DNA of 64,000 nt from NCBI RefSeq assembly GCF_029761915.1, contig NZ_CP121695.1, forward strand, positions 310,001 to 374,000, read 5' to 3'. Both the position numbers and the translations under genes were made by a program. Source of the DNA: Bradyrhizobium sp. CB1650. GTDB lineage: Bacteria > Pseudomonadota > Alphaproteobacteria > Rhizobiales > Xanthobacteraceae. Of the stretch, positions 1-9,843 are shown piece by piece; the stretch's first letter is position 1, and every line of letters begins with the position of its first letter. A model generated the notes under the pieces. The model was not told the origin of the DNA and did not search any database. It worked only from the letters and a program-made list of their open reading frames with translations.

Positions 1-823
1 CGGTGGCGACGCCCTTGGCAAGGCCGGTGACGCCAAGCCCGTTGCTGCTGACGAGCGGACCGCCGCTGGCCGAGAAGGGGTTGGAATTGTTGAACTGGAC
101 GACGGCGGTGCCGGCGTTCAGGCTGGCGCTGAGATCGACGCCCATCTGCTTGACGATGTCGCGGCGCACCTCGCCGACGACGACCTTGAGCATCACCTGG
201 TCGCGGCCGCGTACAACGATGTTGTTGACGACCTTGTCCGAGCCGCCGACCAGCTTCGCGGCAACGTCGCCCGCCTGCTGCGCCTCGACCGGGCTCGACA
301 CCGAGCCGGTCAGCATCACGCTGTCGCCGACACCTTCGATCTGCACGCCCGGCAGCGACTGGCGAAGTGCGGCGCGCATGCCGTTGAGGTCGCGCTTCAC
401 CGCGATGTCGTAGGAGGCGACCTGCTGGCCGTCGGCCGAGAAGAACACGACGTTGGTCTGGCCGACCTGGCCGCCGATGATATAGGCGCGCTGGGCCGAG
501 CGGATCACCGCATTGGCGATCTTGGGATCGGCCACCAGCACGTCCTTGACCTCGCGCGGCAGGTCGATGACGACCGACTTGCCGACGCCGAGCGAGAGAA
601 AGCGCGTCCGGGCGGGTGCGATCATCGCGACCGGCGCGACGCCGAGATCCGACGCCTGCATCGGCGCCTGGTCGCCGACCGGCGCGTCGGCGCCGCTTGC
701 CCAGTTCGGAGCTGCGATCAGCCCCAGCAGCAGCATTGCCCCCGTCCAGAACGCGTGTGCGCCATTCCCCCGAATGCGCATGCACGTCCGATCATCCCCG
801 CAATTCATCTTGGGTGTCCCCAT
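1..823 (-). CDS. cpaC: CpaC, secretin of Tad/Flp pilus assembly (partial, 3' end outside window)
   Basis: N-terminal part of the outer-membrane secretin of the Tad (Flp pilus) system; the gene runs off the left edge. Translating the minus strand from the ATG at 823 gives a signal-like hydrophobic stretch (AMLLLGLIAAPNWASGAD), then the pilus-assembly N-domain with LGVGKSVVIDLPREVKDVLV and VADPKIANAVIRSAQRAYI, then a BON-like region (LPGVQIEGVGDSVMLTGSV) and the start of the secretin domain. The start codon overlaps the cpaB stop by one base (TGATG), so the two are translationally coupled. An internal ATG 15 bases further on is an alternative start. Confidence 0.9.
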   Translation of the reverse strand, partial: MGTPKMNCGDDRTCMRIRGNGAHAFWTGAMLLLGLIAAPNWASGADAPVGDQAPMQASDLGVAPVAMIAPARTRFLSLGVGKSVVIDLPREVKDVLVADPKIANAVIRSAQRAYIIGGQVGQTNVVFFSADGQQVASYDIAVKRDLNGMRAALRQSLPGVQIEGVGDSVMLTGSVSSPVEAQQAGDVAAKLVGGSDKVVNNIVVRGRDQVMLKVVVGEVRRDIVKQMGVDLSASLNAGTAVVQFNNSNPFSASGGPLVSSNGLGVTGLAKGVAT

Positions 824-1629
824 CACTTCTGTGACGTTAGTTGCCGCGCCGGCACGCCGTAGCGGATCACGCTGACGCCGCCGGGACGCTTGATCGCCTG
901 GTCCTCGAGCGAGACCTCCGTTGCGTTGGCGTCGACGATGCTCCGCAGCGCGAGCGTCAGCGTGCCGCCCTGGCGCGCGGCGGACAGCGTTGCGACCTGG
1001 TCGGGCCTGAGCTCGAGCGTAACGGTCTTGCCGACGACGGCATTCTGGCCGTCCTTTTCCTTCGGTGCCTGATCGATCGCGAGCACGCGGATGTTGGTCA
1101 GGATGACCTCGGAAAGGATGAGGTCATTGCCGTTGGTCTGGGCGTCGGGATTCTTCAGGTGCCGCGTCAGGATGATGTCGACGCGGTCGTTGGGCAGGAT
1201 GAAGCCGCCGGCGCCGGTCTCGGCCGAAATCTCGGTGGAGACGGCGCGCATGCCGCTCGGCAGAATCGCGGCCATGAAGCCCGAGCCCTCGGCCTTCACC
1301 AGCTTCTGCTCGCGGATCGGTTCGCCCTGCATCAGCGGCACGCGCGCGATCGAGCCTGCGATCTGGCTCGGCGCCTCGGGCCTGTTGTCGCGGCGGATGA
1401 AGGCACCGCTCGCGGTCGCCGTCGGCCAAGCCTGCCATTGCAGGTCCTCGGGCTTCAGGGATTGGCCAAGCTGGATGTCGGATTTGGCGACGAGAACCTC
1501 GACCGTCGGCAGCTTCTCCGCCACCGGGAGGGCCGGCGCGGGCTTGCTCTCATAGCCGCTCGCCAGGTACGCGGCGACGCCGCCGGCGCCCAGCGCAATG
1601 ACGAGAACGACAATGCGTGCGGTATTCAT
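823..1629 (-). CDS. cpaB: CpaB, Flp pilus assembly protein
   Basis: 268 aa, the usual length for CpaB/RcpC. One N-terminal membrane anchor (residues about 5-22, IVVLVIALGAGGVAAYLAS) is followed by the SAF-type domain (VEVLVAKSDIQLGQSLKPED) and a conserved block around MRAVSTEISAETGAGGFILP and NDRVDIILTR. It is a periplasmic or inner-membrane component of the Tad secretion machine and acts with the CpaC secretin encoded immediately downstream. No cpaA prepilin peptidase or pilin gene lies upstream in the window, so cpaB appears to be the first gene of this transcript. Confidence 0.9.
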   Translation of the reverse strand: MNTARIVVLVIALGAGGVAAYLASGYESKPAPALPVAEKLPTVEVLVAKSDIQLGQSLKPEDLQWQAWPTATASGAFIRRDNRPEAPSQIAGSIARVPLMQGEPIREQKLVKAEGSGFMAAILPSGMRAVSTEISAETGAGGFILPNDRVDIILTRHLKNPDAQTNGNDLILSEVILTNIRVLAIDQAPKEKDGQNAVVGKTVTLELRPDQVATLSAARQGGTLTLALRSIVDANATEVSLEDQAIKRPGGVSVIRYGVPARQLTSQK

Positions 1630-2028
1630 ACGCTTCTACTCTTACGCGGGACACTCGAACCGCACGTGGCGGGTTCGCCAGCGTCGATGAGTAGGCAGTA
1701 AAGGTATAAGGGGTGTTGCGAGCCCGAATGTGATGGCCGGTCACGGTACGGGTTTTGGGCGGATGGTGAACGCCACGTTATTCGAGAGAGCCGCGATCTC
1801 CGTAGATTCACGCAAGGCGACAGGTGCTCGCAGATGCAGTGCAAGCCGTCATGGTGAATGGATGGTTAGTGATGCGCGAAGGTGGTTGTCACATCGCCAC
1901 TGCAGCGGGGCGGAAATAATCCGACACATTTTCAGTGTCGTCCTGGCTTTCCCAGGACGACATTCGAAGGCAGTGTGCGTGGCTCGGATAGTGCGCAGCG
2001 TAATTCGCGCTACGAAGCCTCACCGCGG
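1630..2028. other. 399-base intergenic region between cpaB and gshB
   Basis: I see no gene here. It should hold the promoter of the cpa operon (minus strand), and it contains a perfect 11-bp inverted repeat (1936-1962), listed separately. Open frames crossing it have no recognisable protein character. Confidence 0.6.
1936..1962. repeat. Short perfect palindrome, TGTCGTCCTGG / CCAGGACGACA
   Basis: Arms of 11 bases (1936-1946 and 1952-1962) are perfectly complementary around a 5-base loop. The core GTCCTGG-CTTTC-CCAGGAC recurs in variant form at 20178-20197 and 34604-34617. It lies downstream of the gshB stop on the cpaB side and may stabilise or terminate transcripts. Confidence 0.8.
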
Positions 2029-2973
2029 CTACTTCTTCCGCTTCTGCTCGATCACGTCCCAGATCTTCGCCGCGACGTTCGGCCCGCCGAGCCCCGCGAT
2101 TGCGCGGATGCCTGTGGGCGAGGTCACGTTGATCTCGGTGAGCCGGTCGTTGATGACGTCGAGGCCGACGAACAGCAATCCGCGCTCGCGCAGCGCCGGC
2201 CCGACCGTCTCACAGATCGCGCGTTCGCGCGGGGTGAGGTCGGTCGCCCGCGCAGCGCCGCCGCGCACCATGTTGGAGCGGAGGTCGTCGGCGGCCGGCA
2301 CGCGGTTCACTGCGCCGGCGAACTCGCCATTGACCAGGATGATGCGTTTGTCGCCATGTTTCACCTCGGGGATGAACTGCTGGATCACCCAAGGCTCCTT
2401 GAACGTCACCGAGAACATGTCGAACAGCGAGCCGAAGTTCATGTCCTGCGGCATCACGCGGAACACCGCCGCGCCGCCATGGCCGTGCAGTGGCTTCATC
2501 ACGACGGCGCCATGCTGCTCGCGAAAGGCGTTGATCTCATCCAAGTCGCGCGAGATCAACGTCGGCGGCATCAACTGCGGAAAATTCAACACAAACAGCT
2601 TCTCCGGCGCGTTGCGCACGGAGGCGGGATCGTTGACGACCAGCGTCTTCGGATGGATGCGCTCCAGGAAATGCGTCGAGGTGATGTAGGCGAGGTCGAA
2701 CGGTGGGTCCTGGCGCAGCAGCACCACGTCAAAGCCGTTCAGCGCCTCGCGCCTGGGCTCGCCGAGGGTGAAGTGGTTGCCGGGCTCGTCGCGCACGGTC
2801 AGGAGCTGGACGGGAGCGACCAGCTCGTCGCCGACCATCGAAAGCTTGTCGGGCGTGTAATAGGACAGGCCATGGCCGCGCTTCTGCGCCTCCAGCAGCA
2901 GTGCGAAGGTGGAGTCCCCGCGGATGTTGATGCGGGCGATGGGGTCCATCTGGACGGCGACGTTCAGTTTCAT
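2029..2973 (-). CDS. gshB: Glutathione synthetase
   Basis: 314 aa. Ligates gamma-glutamylcysteine and glycine with ATP in the cytosol, the last step of glutathione synthesis. The N-terminus [17 protein letters not shown] is typical of GshB. The ATP-grasp region contains [30 protein letters not shown] sequence and [19 protein letters not shown] near the end. I place the start at the ATG at 2973 rather than 66 bases upstream because the family begins there and an AAAGG lies just before it. It follows the YraN gene closely on the same strand. Confidence 0.95.
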   Translation of the reverse strand: MKLNVAVQMDPIARINIRGDSTFALLLEAQKRGHGLSYYTPDKLSMVGDELVAPVQLLTVRDEPGNHFTLGEPRREALNGFDVVLLRQDPPFDLAYITSTHFLERIHPKTLVVNDPASVRNAPEKLFVLNFPQLMPPTLISRDLDEINAFREQHGAVVMKPLHGHGGAAVFRVMPQDMNFGSLFDMFSVTFKEPWVIQQFIPEVKHGDKRIILVNGEFAGAVNRVPAADDLRSNMVRGGAARATDLTPRERAICETVGPALRERGLLFVGLDVINDRLTEINVTSPTGIRAIAGLGGPNVAAKIWDVIEQKRKK

Positions 2974-2983
2974 GGGCTGCCTT

Positions 2984-3406
2984 TCAGGTCGAGGCGTCGA
3001 ATGCCGCCAACACATGGCGCGGAAGTCGCTTCGGCGCAATCAGCATGGCGTCGAATCGCAATTCGAATTCGGCATGCTCGGGATGCGCGCCGAGCCAGCC
3101 TTGCGCGGCATCGATGATGCGCTGCTGCTGGCGCGGCGTCACGGCAAAGGCCGCGTCATCGAGCGTCGCGCGGGCCTTGACCTCGACGAAGGCGATCAGA
3201 TTGCGTCGCCGCGCCACGATGTCGATCTCGCCATGCGGCGTGCGGTAGCGCTTGGCCAGGATCCGGTAGCCTTTTGCCATCAGATAGGCGGCTGCGCGGC
3301 TCTCCGCGGAGATGCCGGTGCGGAACGCCGCGACGCGTTCCGGCGAAGCGATTCTTGGTTCCGTCGGTGTGGCACCATTGGTCTTCGCCCCCTCAGTCTT
3401 CGCCAT
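2984..3406 (-). CDS. YraN/UPF0102 family endonuclease-like protein
   Basis: 140 aa small protein of the UPF0102 (YraN) family with a restriction-endonuclease-like fold. The conserved core is visible: [20 protein letters not shown], then [11 protein letters not shown] and FVEVKARA, supplying the D-(E/V)-K type metal-binding residues. The biological role of the family is poorly defined. The start at 3406 overlaps the 3' end of rsmI by 14 bases, indicating co-transcription; the rsmI-yraN-(lpoA) neighbourhood is the same as in Escherichia coli. Confidence 0.9.
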   Translation of the reverse strand: MAKTEGAKTNGATPTEPRIASPERVAAFRTGISAESRAAAYLMAKGYRILAKRYRTPHGEIDIVARRRNLIAFVEVKARATLDDAAFAVTPRQQQRIIDAAQGWLGAHPEHAEFELRFDAMLIAPKRLPRHVLAAFDAST

Positions 3407-4361
3407 CGCCGCCCCGCAAATCCTTGCCCTGCAGATCCTTGGCGAGCTCGAGTGCGCGTGAATAGATCTCGCGGCGCGGCCGGCCCGACAGCTCGACTGC
3501 GTGCGCCACCGCATCCTTGACGCTGTGCGTGGCGAGCTGCTCGCGCAGGAGGTCGTCGAGCGCATCCGACGTCAGCACTTCTGCATCGGCGGCAGGCGGG
3601 CTGATCACCAGCACGAATTCGCCGCGCGTTTCCAGCGTGCCGGCCTCGCGCGCAAGCTCATGGAGCGGGGCGCGCGTGGTCTCCTCGTGCAGCTTGGTCA
3701 GTTCGCGGCAAATCGCGGCTTCGCGGCCGTTCATGGTCTCGGCGAGGTCGGCGAGCGCGTCCCGCACGCGATTGCCGGATTCGAACATCACCAGCGTCGC
3801 ATCGATGCGGGCGAGCTCGGTGAGCCGCGTGCGCCGGGCGGCGGATTTGGCGGGCAGAAAGCCCTCGAAGAAGAAACGGTCGGTCGGCAAGGCCGCGACC
3901 GACAGCGCCGCCAGCACCGAGGACGGGCCGGGCAGGGCGTACACTGCGTGGCCTGCGGCGCAGACCTCGCGCACCAGCTTGAAGCCGGGATCGGAGATCA
4001 GGGGCGTGCCTGCATCGGAGACCAGCGCGACCGAGCCGCCTTGCGCCAGCGCCTCCAGGATTTTCGGCCGTGCCGCCTCCGCGTTGTGCTCATGATAGGG
4101 CTTGAGCTGCGCCGCAATGGCGTAGCGCTCGGTCAGGCGCCGGGTGATGCGGGTGTCCTCGCAGGCGATCACATCGACACCGGCCAGGGTCTCGAGTGCG
4201 CGCAGGGTGATGTCGCCGAGATTGCCGATCGGGGTTGCGACCAGATGCAGGCCGGGCGCAGCTTTCGGCGCGGCGAGGCGATGGGCGCCGATGGAGAAGC
4301 CGCGCACGGCGGAGTCCGCCGCAGCTTGAGGCGTATTTATCGGGGCCGGCTTTGCGCGCAT
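3393..4361 (-). CDS. rsmI: 16S rRNA (cytidine1402-2'-O)-methyltransferase RsmI
   Basis: 322 aa tetrapyrrole-methylase-fold enzyme that 2'-O-methylates C1402 in the decoding centre of 16S rRNA with SAM. Signature segments: [53 protein letters not shown] and [16 protein letters not shown]. The N-terminus carries about 35 extra residues before the family core, so a slightly later start is possible. It is divergent from the LpoA-like lipoprotein gene and leads the rsmI-yraN-gshB run. Confidence 0.95.
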   Translation of the reverse strand: MRAKPAPINTPQAAADSAVRGFSIGAHRLAAPKAAPGLHLVATPIGNLGDITLRALETLAGVDVIACEDTRITRRLTERYAIAAQLKPYHEHNAEAARPKILEALAQGGSVALVSDAGTPLISDPGFKLVREVCAAGHAVYALPGPSSVLAALSVAALPTDRFFFEGFLPAKSAARRTRLTELARIDATLVMFESGNRVRDALADLAETMNGREAAICRELTKLHEETTRAPLHELAREAGTLETRGEFVLVISPPAADAEVLTSDALDDLLREQLATHSVKDAVAHAVELSGRPRREIYSRALELAKDLQGKDLRGGDGED

Positions 4362-4690
4362 AATGAGATGAACTTAGGCATGATCCGTATGGCTGGGAAC
4401 CAGTCCTCTGAAAAAGATCGCGACTGAGACAGGACGGAAATGTGATTCGCGCAGGATCACATTCGTGAGGGAATAAAGCGCTGGTGCCATATTCGCGGCG
4501 GAAACGCCGCCTTGATGCTGCGCGACGGACGGCGAACGGTTGGTCGGGACGGGGACTGAACCGTGTTAAGCGGTCATTATCCTTTTGTTTCGGTTAACTA
4601 ATTATCGGGAATATGCAGGAATCCGCGGCCTCGGTCGCGGCAAGACTGGTTCTGACCGGCCGAAAGCGGTCGGTCAAAAGAAGAGCTGCC
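4362..4690. other. 329-base divergent promoter region between rsmI and the LpoA-like gene
   Basis: I see no gene in this stretch. It must drive rsmI leftward and the lipoprotein rightward. It holds a perfect 8-bp inverted repeat at 4439-4463 and an AT-rich patch near 4575-4610 that could contain a -10 element, but I cannot assign a clear promoter. Confidence 0.55.
4439..4463. promoter_or_regulatory. Inverted repeat AATGTGAT-N9-ATCACATT
   Basis: Two perfect 8-base arms separated by 9 bases lie in the divergent region, 78 bases upstream of the rsmI start. TGTGA/TCACA half-sites recall CRP/FNR-family operators, but the centre spacing is longer than the usual N6. It could be an operator for another dimeric regulator or a hairpin in a leader. 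Confidence 0.4.
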
Positions 4691-5920
4691 ATGGTGGGCC
4701 CGCGTTATCCCAAATTCTCTTCAGCACCCCGTTTGTCGGGGGCGACCCGCCGGAGCGCGCTTGGGCTGTTGCTCGGCGCGCCCCTGCTGTCGGCCTGCAC
4801 GGGTGTGCAGCAGAGCCTTAGCCAGTTCTCCAATCCGTTCAGCAGCTCATCGCCTCCCGCCGGGCCCGCCGGCCCGCCGCAGCAGGCCACGACCGCCGGC
4901 ACCGGCGGGGTGAAGGTCGGCCTGATCCTGCCGCTCTCGGCCGCCGGCAATGCCGGGCTCGCCGCGCAATCCATGCGCAACGCCGCCGAGATGGCGCTGG
5001 CCGAGTTCCAGAACCCCAACATCCAGCTTCTGATCAAGGACGACAACGGCAGCCCGCAAGGCGCGCAACAGGGCGCGCAGCAGGCGGCCGAGGAAGGCGC
5101 CGAGATCATTCTGGGGCCGCTGTTCGCACAGTCGGTCCCGGCGGTAGCGCAGGTGGCGCGCGCACGCGGCATTCCGGTGATCGCGTTCTCGACCGATTCG
5201 AGCGTCGCCGGCCGCGGCGTGTATCTGCTCAGCTTCCTGCCTGAGTCCGACGTCAACCGCATCATCGAATATTCCGCGAGCATCGGAAAGCGTTCCGTCG
5301 CCGCGCTCGTGCCCGAGAATGCCTATGGCAACGTCGTCGAGGCGGCGCTGAAGGCGGCGGTGCCGCGGCGCGGCGGCCGTCTCGTCGCGTTCGAGAAATA
5401 CGGGTCCGATCGCGCGACGCCGGCGCGCAACGTGGCGCAGCAGCTCGGCAGCGCGGACGCGCTGTTCATTGCCGACGATGGCGATGCCGTCGTTGCGGTC
5501 GCGGATGCGCTGACCGCGGCCGGCGCCAACCTGCGCAACATCCAGTTGCTCGGCACTGGCCTGTGGGACAATCCGCGGGTCTATGCCAACGCCGCGCTGC
5601 AGGGCGGCCTCTACGCCGCGCCGGATCCTGCGGGCTTCCGCGCGTTCTCCGGCCGCTACCGCACCAAATACGGCGGCGAGCCGGTGCGTACCGCAACGCT
5701 GGCCTATGACGCGGTGGCCCTCGTCGCCGCGCTTGCGCGCACCCAGGGCACCACGCGCTTCTCGCCCGACGTGCTCACCAACCCCTCCGGCTTTGCCGGT
5801 ATCGACGGCCTGTTCCGCTTCCGCGCGGACGGCACCAACGAGCGCGGGCTTGCGGTGATGAAGGTGACGACGGGCGGCGGTGTGGCGGTCGCGGGCTCGC
5901 CAAAGAGTTTTGGGGCGTAA
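4691..5920 (+). CDS. LpoA-like lipoprotein / penicillin-binding-protein activator (periplasmic-binding fold)
   Basis: 409 aa. The start at 4691 has a good AAGAAGAG ribosome site. The N-terminus has a twin arginine (TRRSALGLLLGAPLLSAC) with a lipobox, so Cys36 is the likely lipidated residue. The remainder is a type-I periplasmic-binding-protein fold: VGLILPLSAAGNAGLAAQSM, EGAEIILGPLFAQSVPAVA and TATLAYDAVALVAAL. Its position opposite rsmI matches lpoA (yraM) in E. coli, which activates PBP1A. A role in peptidoglycan synthesis is therefore inferred; an amino-acid-binding lipoprotein is the alternative. Confidence 0.8.
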   Translation: MVGPRYPKFSSAPRLSGATRRSALGLLLGAPLLSACTGVQQSLSQFSNPFSSSSPPAGPAGPPQQATTAGTGGVKVGLILPLSAAGNAGLAAQSMRNAAEMALAEFQNPNIQLLIKDDNGSPQGAQQGAQQAAEEGAEIILGPLFAQSVPAVAQVARARGIPVIAFSTDSSVAGRGVYLLSFLPESDVNRIIEYSASIGKRSVAALVPENAYGNVVEAALKAAVPRRGGRLVAFEKYGSDRATPARNVAQQLGSADALFIADDGDAVVAVADALTAAGANLRNIQLLGTGLWDNPRVYANAALQGGLYAAPDPAGFRAFSGRYRTKYGGEPVRTATLAYDAVALVAALARTQGTTRFSPDVLTNPSGFAGIDGLFRFRADGTNERGLAVMKVTTGGGVAVAGSPKSFGA

Positions 5921-5947
5921 TTTCTCTCTGCGGACGCGCTTGTACGC

Positions 5948-5971
5948 CCTCGCCCCGCTTGCGGGGAGAGG
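5948..5971. repeat. Hairpin repeat CCTCGCCCCGC-TT-GCGGGGAGAGG
   Basis: An 11-base inverted repeat with a 2-base loop and one mismatch lies between the convergent LpoA-like and hemW genes. Near-identical hairpins occur at 25000-25023, 28234-28257, 42514-42539 and 49113-49135, so this is a dispersed intergenic repeat that may act as a bidirectional terminator. Confidence 0.75.
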
Positions 5972-5978
5972 CGAAGAA

Positions 5979-7133
5979 CTACGCCGCGAGATCCGCGACC
6001 ACCGCATCCAGCACCGGAAATCCGCTGCTCGTGACCCGCAACCGCCCCGTTGCATCCACGGTGATCGCGCCTTCCTCGCGGAGCAGCGCGATGCGGCGGG
6101 GGTCGAGCGGGCGGCCGGACAGTGCGGTGTAGCGCTCGGGGTCGATGCCTTCGGCCAAGCGCAATCCCATTAGCAAAAATTCGTCGGCGCGCTCCTCGCT
6201 GTTGAGGAGCTCGTCGGTGACGACGCCGTGGCCGGTGCTTTCAACCCGCATCAGCCAGGCTTCGGGACGCTTCTCGGTGGCGGTCGCGTGCCTGATGCCG
6301 TCGATGTCGATACGGCCGTGGGCGCCGGGACCGATGCCGGCATATTCCTCGCCACGCCAGTAGACGAGATTGTGCCGGCACTCCGCCCCGCGCCGCGCAT
6401 GGTTGGAGATCTCGTAGGCGGGCAGGCCGAGCCTGTCGCAGGTCTCCTGTGTCACGTCATAGAGCGCCCGCGCGGCCGCTTCGTCCGGCGTCTTCAATTT
6501 GCCGGCCTGGTACAGGCCGAAGAACGGCGTGCCTTCCTCGATCGTCAATTGATAGAGCGACAGATGCTCGGCCGCTTCATCGATGGCGTGGCGGAGCTCA
6601 TCGGCCCACATCGCCGGCGTCTGATCGGGGCGGGCGTAGATCAGGTCGAACGAATAGCGGTCGAACGAGCGGCGCGCGATCGCAACCGCCTCCAGCGCCT
6701 CACGCGCAGTGTGCAGGCGGCCCAGCGCTTTCAGTGAGGCATCGTCGAGTGCCTGAACGCCGAGCGAGACGCGATTGACGCCGGCGGTACGATAGCCGGC
6801 GAAGCGTGTGGCTTCGACGCTGGTGGGGTTGGCTTCCAGGGTGACTTCAACGTCGCCCGCGACGTGCCAGTGCTTGCCGATCGCATCGAGCACCGCGCCG
6901 ACCGTTGCCGGCTGCATCAGCGACGGCGTGCCGCCGCCGAGAAAGATCGAGGTGACATCGCGGCCGGGCGCGCGCTCGGCGGTGGTCGCGATCTCGCGGG
7001 CGAAGGCCGCGGCAAAGCGCGCCTCGTCGATTGCGGCGTGCCGAACATGGCTGTTGAAATCGCAATAGGGGCACTTCGACAGGCAGAACGGCCAGTGCAC
7101 GTAGACGCCGAAGGCTTCCTTAGCGCGGCTCAA
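5979..7133 (-). CDS. hemW: HemW, radical SAM heme chaperone (HemN-like)
   Basis: 384 aa. The N-terminus [20 protein letters not shown] holds the radical-SAM CxxxCxxC cluster motif, followed by [10 protein letters not shown] and [11 protein letters not shown]. The family is HemN-related, but the length and the single short CxxxCxxC segment fit HemW, which transfers heme rather than oxidising coproporphyrinogen. The start overlaps the end of rdgB by 14 bases, so the genes rph-rdgB-hemW form one operon. Confidence 0.92.
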   Translation of the reverse strand: MSRAKEAFGVYVHWPFCLSKCPYCDFNSHVRHAAIDEARFAAAFAREIATTAERAPGRDVTSIFLGGGTPSLMQPATVGAVLDAIGKHWHVAGDVEVTLEANPTSVEATRFAGYRTAGVNRVSLGVQALDDASLKALGRLHTAREALEAVAIARRSFDRYSFDLIYARPDQTPAMWADELRHAIDEAAEHLSLYQLTIEEGTPFFGLYQAGKLKTPDEAAARALYDVTQETCDRLGLPAYEISNHARRGAECRHNLVYWRGEEYAGIGPGAHGRIDIDGIRHATATEKRPEAWLMRVESTGHGVVTDELLNSEERADEFLLMGLRLAEGIDPERYTALSGRPLDPRRIALLREEGAITVDATGRLRVTSSGFPVLDAVVADLAA

Positions 7134-7755
7134 GGCAGATCTCCGCCAGTTTCACGAAGGCACGGGCACGATGTGACAAGCCAAGGCCGAGCGGCGGCAG
7201 GCCGTGCTTCTCGATGCTGGTCATCTCGCCGAAGGTGCGGCTGTAGTCATCCGGCAGGAACATCGGATCGTAGCCGAAGCCGGCTGTACCGCGCGGCGGC
7301 CACACCAGCGTGCCATCGACGCGCGCCTCGACCTCTTCGAGATGATCGTCGGGCCAGGCGACGCAGAGCGCCGAGACGAAGTGTGCCGTGCGTTTGCCGG
7401 GCGTGGTGGCGCCGCGCTCCTGCAACAGGCGTTCGATCTGCGCCATCGCCGCGGCAAAATCCTTGTTAGGGCCGGCCCAGCGTGCGCTGTAGATGCCGGG
7501 CGCGCCGTCGAGCGCGTCGACCACGATACCGGAATCGTCGGCAAAAGCCGGCAGCTTGGCCGCCCGCGCCGCGGCGATCGCCTTAATCGAGGCGTTGCTG
7601 CGGAAATCGTGGCCGGTCTCGTCGGGCTCCGCGAGGCCAAGCTCACCGGCCGACACCACCTCGACGCGGTGCGGCGCCAACAGCTCCCGCATCTCGGCGA
7701 GCTTGCCGGGATTGTGGGTCGCGATCACGAGCTTTCCGGTGATTCGGCGGTGCAT
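7120..7755 (-). CDS. rdgB: RdgB/HAM1 non-canonical purine NTP pyrophosphatase
   Basis: 211 aa. Hydrolyses dITP, dXTP and ITP to monophosphates and keeps deaminated purines out of DNA and RNA. Signature segments: [12 protein letters not shown] at residues 10-21, [33 protein letters not shown] and the C-terminal LSHRARAF. It lies between rph and hemW; the rph-rdgB pairing is conserved in many bacteria. Confidence 0.96.
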   Translation of the reverse strand: MHRRITGKLVIATHNPGKLAEMRELLAPHRVEVVSAGELGLAEPDETGHDFRSNASIKAIAAARAAKLPAFADDSGIVVDALDGAPGIYSARWAGPNKDFAAAMAQIERLLQERGATTPGKRTAHFVSALCVAWPDDHLEEVEARVDGTLVWPPRGTAGFGYDPMFLPDDYSRTFGEMTSIEKHGLPPLGLGLSHRARAFVKLAEICLEPR

Positions 7756-7765
7756 GGCCTATTGA

Positions 7766-8479
7766 CTACGCCACGGCCAGTTTCTGCAAGTCCACAAGGC
7801 GCGAGACGCCCTTGCGCGCCAGCGCCATCAGCGCCAGGAACTCGGTTTCCGTGAACGGCTCGCGTTCCGCGGTGCCCTGCACCTCGATGATGCGGCCATC
7901 GCCCGTCATGACGAAATTGGCGTCGGTCTCGGCCTCCGAATCCTCGGCATAGTCGAGGTCGAGAACCGGCGTGCCGTTGTAGATGCCGCAGGAGATCGCG
8001 GCGACGTTGTCGCGCAGCACGTTGGCCTTGATCATGTTGCGCGTTTTCATCCAGTTGATGCAATCGGCGAGCGCGACCCAGGCGCCGGTGATCGAGGCCG
8101 TGCGCGTGCCGCCGTCGGCCTGCAGCACGTCGCAATCGACCGTGATCTGGCGCTCGCCGAGCGCTTCGAGGTCGATGATGGTGCGAAGCGAGCGGCCGAT
8201 CAGGCGCTGGATCTCGACGGTGCGGCCGCTCTGTTTGCCGGCGGAGGCTTCGCGGCGGGTGCGCTCCAGCGTTGCGCGCGGCAGCATGCCGTATTCGGCG
8301 GTAACCCAGCCGCGGCCCTGACCCTTCAGCCACGGCGGCAGGCGGTCCTCCAGCGTGGCGGTGACCAGCACATGGGTGTCGCCGAATTTCACGAGGCAGG
8401 AACCTTCCGCATATTTGACCACGCCGCGCTCCAGCGTCACGGGGCGCAACTCTTCGGGCGCACGGCGGCTTGGCCGCAT
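7766..8479 (-). CDS. rph: Ribonuclease PH
   Basis: 237 aa, normal for RNase PH, the phosphate-dependent exoribonuclease that trims tRNA 3' ends. The start [19 protein letters not shown] at 8479 is the family N-terminus; the frame stays open upstream but that part is not conserved. Core motifs: [49 protein letters not shown] and the C-terminal [16 protein letters not shown]. It is divergent from hrcA. Confidence 0.97.
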   Translation of the reverse strand: MRPSRRAPEELRPVTLERGVVKYAEGSCLVKFGDTHVLVTATLEDRLPPWLKGQGRGWVTAEYGMLPRATLERTRREASAGKQSGRTVEIQRLIGRSLRTIIDLEALGERQITVDCDVLQADGGTRTASITGAWVALADCINWMKTRNMIKANVLRDNVAAISCGIYNGTPVLDLDYAEDSEAETDANFVMTGDGRIIEVQGTAEREPFTETEFLALMALARKGVSRLVDLQKLAVA

Positions 8480-8650
8480 GGGAAATCCTCCAAAACTCAC
8501 GGGAAAAGGCTGTTCGCGGTGCTTGTAGGAGGGGGAAAGGTGGGCGGCAAGGGGGCGAGAAGGCTTTTTCGTCCCCGATATCCGCCCTTCAACGCGGCGC
8601 TTGTCAGAACCGTCGGGGATGGACAAATTATAAGTATCTGAGAGGAGTTA

Positions 8651-9745
8651 ATGGCTGTGGCCCATCACGATCCGATCCATCTGATCGCGCCGCGCGCAGG
8701 CCTTGCCCAGCTCAACGAGCGCTCCCGCGACATCTTTCGTCAAATTGTCGAAAGCTACCTCGCGACCGGCGAACCGGTCGGCTCGCGCAACATCTCCCGG
8801 CTGATCGCGGTTCCGCTGTCGCCGGCCTCGGTGCGCAATGTGATGGCCGATCTCGAGCAGCTCGGCCTGATCTATGCGCCGCACACCTCCGCCGGCCGGC
8901 TGCCGACGGAACTCGGCCTGCGCTTCTTCGTCGACGCCCTGATGCAGGTCGGCGAGCCCAGCGAGGCCGAACGGCAGTCGATCCAGAGCCAGCTTGCCTC
9001 CGTCGGCCAGGCCCAGTCGGTCGAGGCGGCGCTGGACCAGGCGCTGACGCGGCTGTCGGGTCTCACCCGGGCCGCTGCGGTCGTGTTGACGCCGAAGTCC
9101 AATGCGCGGCTGAAGCACATCGAATTCGTCCGTCTGGAACCGGAGCGGGCCCTGGTGGTCCTGGTCGGCGAAGACGGCCAGGTCGAAAACCGCGTGCTGT
9201 CGCTGCCGCCCGGAGTTCCATCCTCGGCACTGATCGAGGCCAGCAATTTCCTCAATGCGCGGATTCGCGGCCGGACACTGGCCGAAGCGCGCCTTGAGCT
9301 CGAGACCGCGCTGGGACAGGCTCGTGCCGAGCTCGATCAACTGACGCAGAAGGTGATCTCGGCGGGCATTGCGAGCTGGTCCGGCGGCGAGAACGAGGAT
9401 CGCCAGCTCATCGTGCGCGGCCACGCCAATCTGCTCGAAGATCTGCATGCGCTGGAGGATCTCGAGCGTGTTCGCCTGTTGTTCGATGACCTCGAGACCA
9501 AGCGTGGCGTGATCGATCTGCTCGGCCGCGCCGAGACTGCGGAGGGCGTGCGCATCTTTATCGGATCCGAGAACAAGTTGTTCTCGCTCTCCGGCTCGTC
9601 CACCATCATCTCACCCTATCGGGATGCCGCCGGCCACATCGTCGGCGTCCTCGGCGTGATCGGGCCGACGCGGCTGAACTATGCCCGCGTGATCCCGACC
9701 GTGGATTACGCCGCCCGCATCGTCAGCCGCCTCCTGGGCGGGTAA
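8651..9745 (+). CDS. hrcA: HrcA heat-inducible transcription repressor
   Basis: 364 aa. Winged-helix repressor that binds CIRCE elements (typically groESL) and senses GroEL availability. The N-terminal DNA-binding part has [20 protein letters not shown] and [13 protein letters not shown], followed by [18 protein letters not shown], then GAF-like sensor sequence and [18 protein letters not shown] at the end. A GAGAGGAG ribosome site precedes the ATG. I found no CIRCE inverted repeat in the hrcA or dnaK leaders here, so its targets are probably outside the window. Confidence 0.96.
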   Translation: MAVAHHDPIHLIAPRAGLAQLNERSRDIFRQIVESYLATGEPVGSRNISRLIAVPLSPASVRNVMADLEQLGLIYAPHTSAGRLPTELGLRFFVDALMQVGEPSEAERQSIQSQLASVGQAQSVEAALDQALTRLSGLTRAAAVVLTPKSNARLKHIEFVRLEPERALVVLVGEDGQVENRVLSLPPGVPSSALIEASNFLNARIRGRTLAEARLELETALGQARAELDQLTQKVISAGIASWSGGENEDRQLIVRGHANLLEDLHALEDLERVRLLFDDLETKRGVIDLLGRAETAEGVRIFIGSENKLFSLSGSSTIISPYRDAAGHIVGVLGVIGPTRLNYARVIPTVDYAARIVSRLLGG

Positions 9746-9771
9746 CCCTCGTTTTCGGCCGATCACGGGCG

Positions 9772-9800
9772 CTTGATTTTCGAGCTCCGAGGCACGATAT
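9772..9800 (+). promoter_or_regulatory. Candidate promoter of grpE (CTTGAT-N17-CGATAT)
   Basis: CTTGAT at 9772-9777 and CGATAT at 9795-9800 are 17 bases apart and lie 44 bases upstream of the grpE ATG. The CTTG -35 element resembles sigma32 promoters, but the -10 half matches poorly, so a housekeeping promoter is also possible. Confidence 0.35.
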
Positions 9801-9843
9801 CCCAGCCAACAAATCCCTAGAGACGAGTTCGAGACAAGAGCCG

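Noticed and set aside
4613..4690. Upstream in-frame start for the LpoA-like lipoprotein
   Set aside because: It would place about 26 extra basic residues before the signal sequence; the ATG at 4691 has a better ribosome site and gives a standard lipoprotein signal.
5979..7133. Annotation as oxygen-independent coproporphyrinogen oxidase HemN
   Set aside because: The length and N-terminal layout fit HemW, the heme chaperone paralogue; HemN is longer.
8480..8650. CIRCE element upstream of hrcA or dnaK
   Set aside because: No TTAGCACTC-N9-GAGTGCTAA-like repeat is present in either leader; dnaK has a sigma32 promoter instead.
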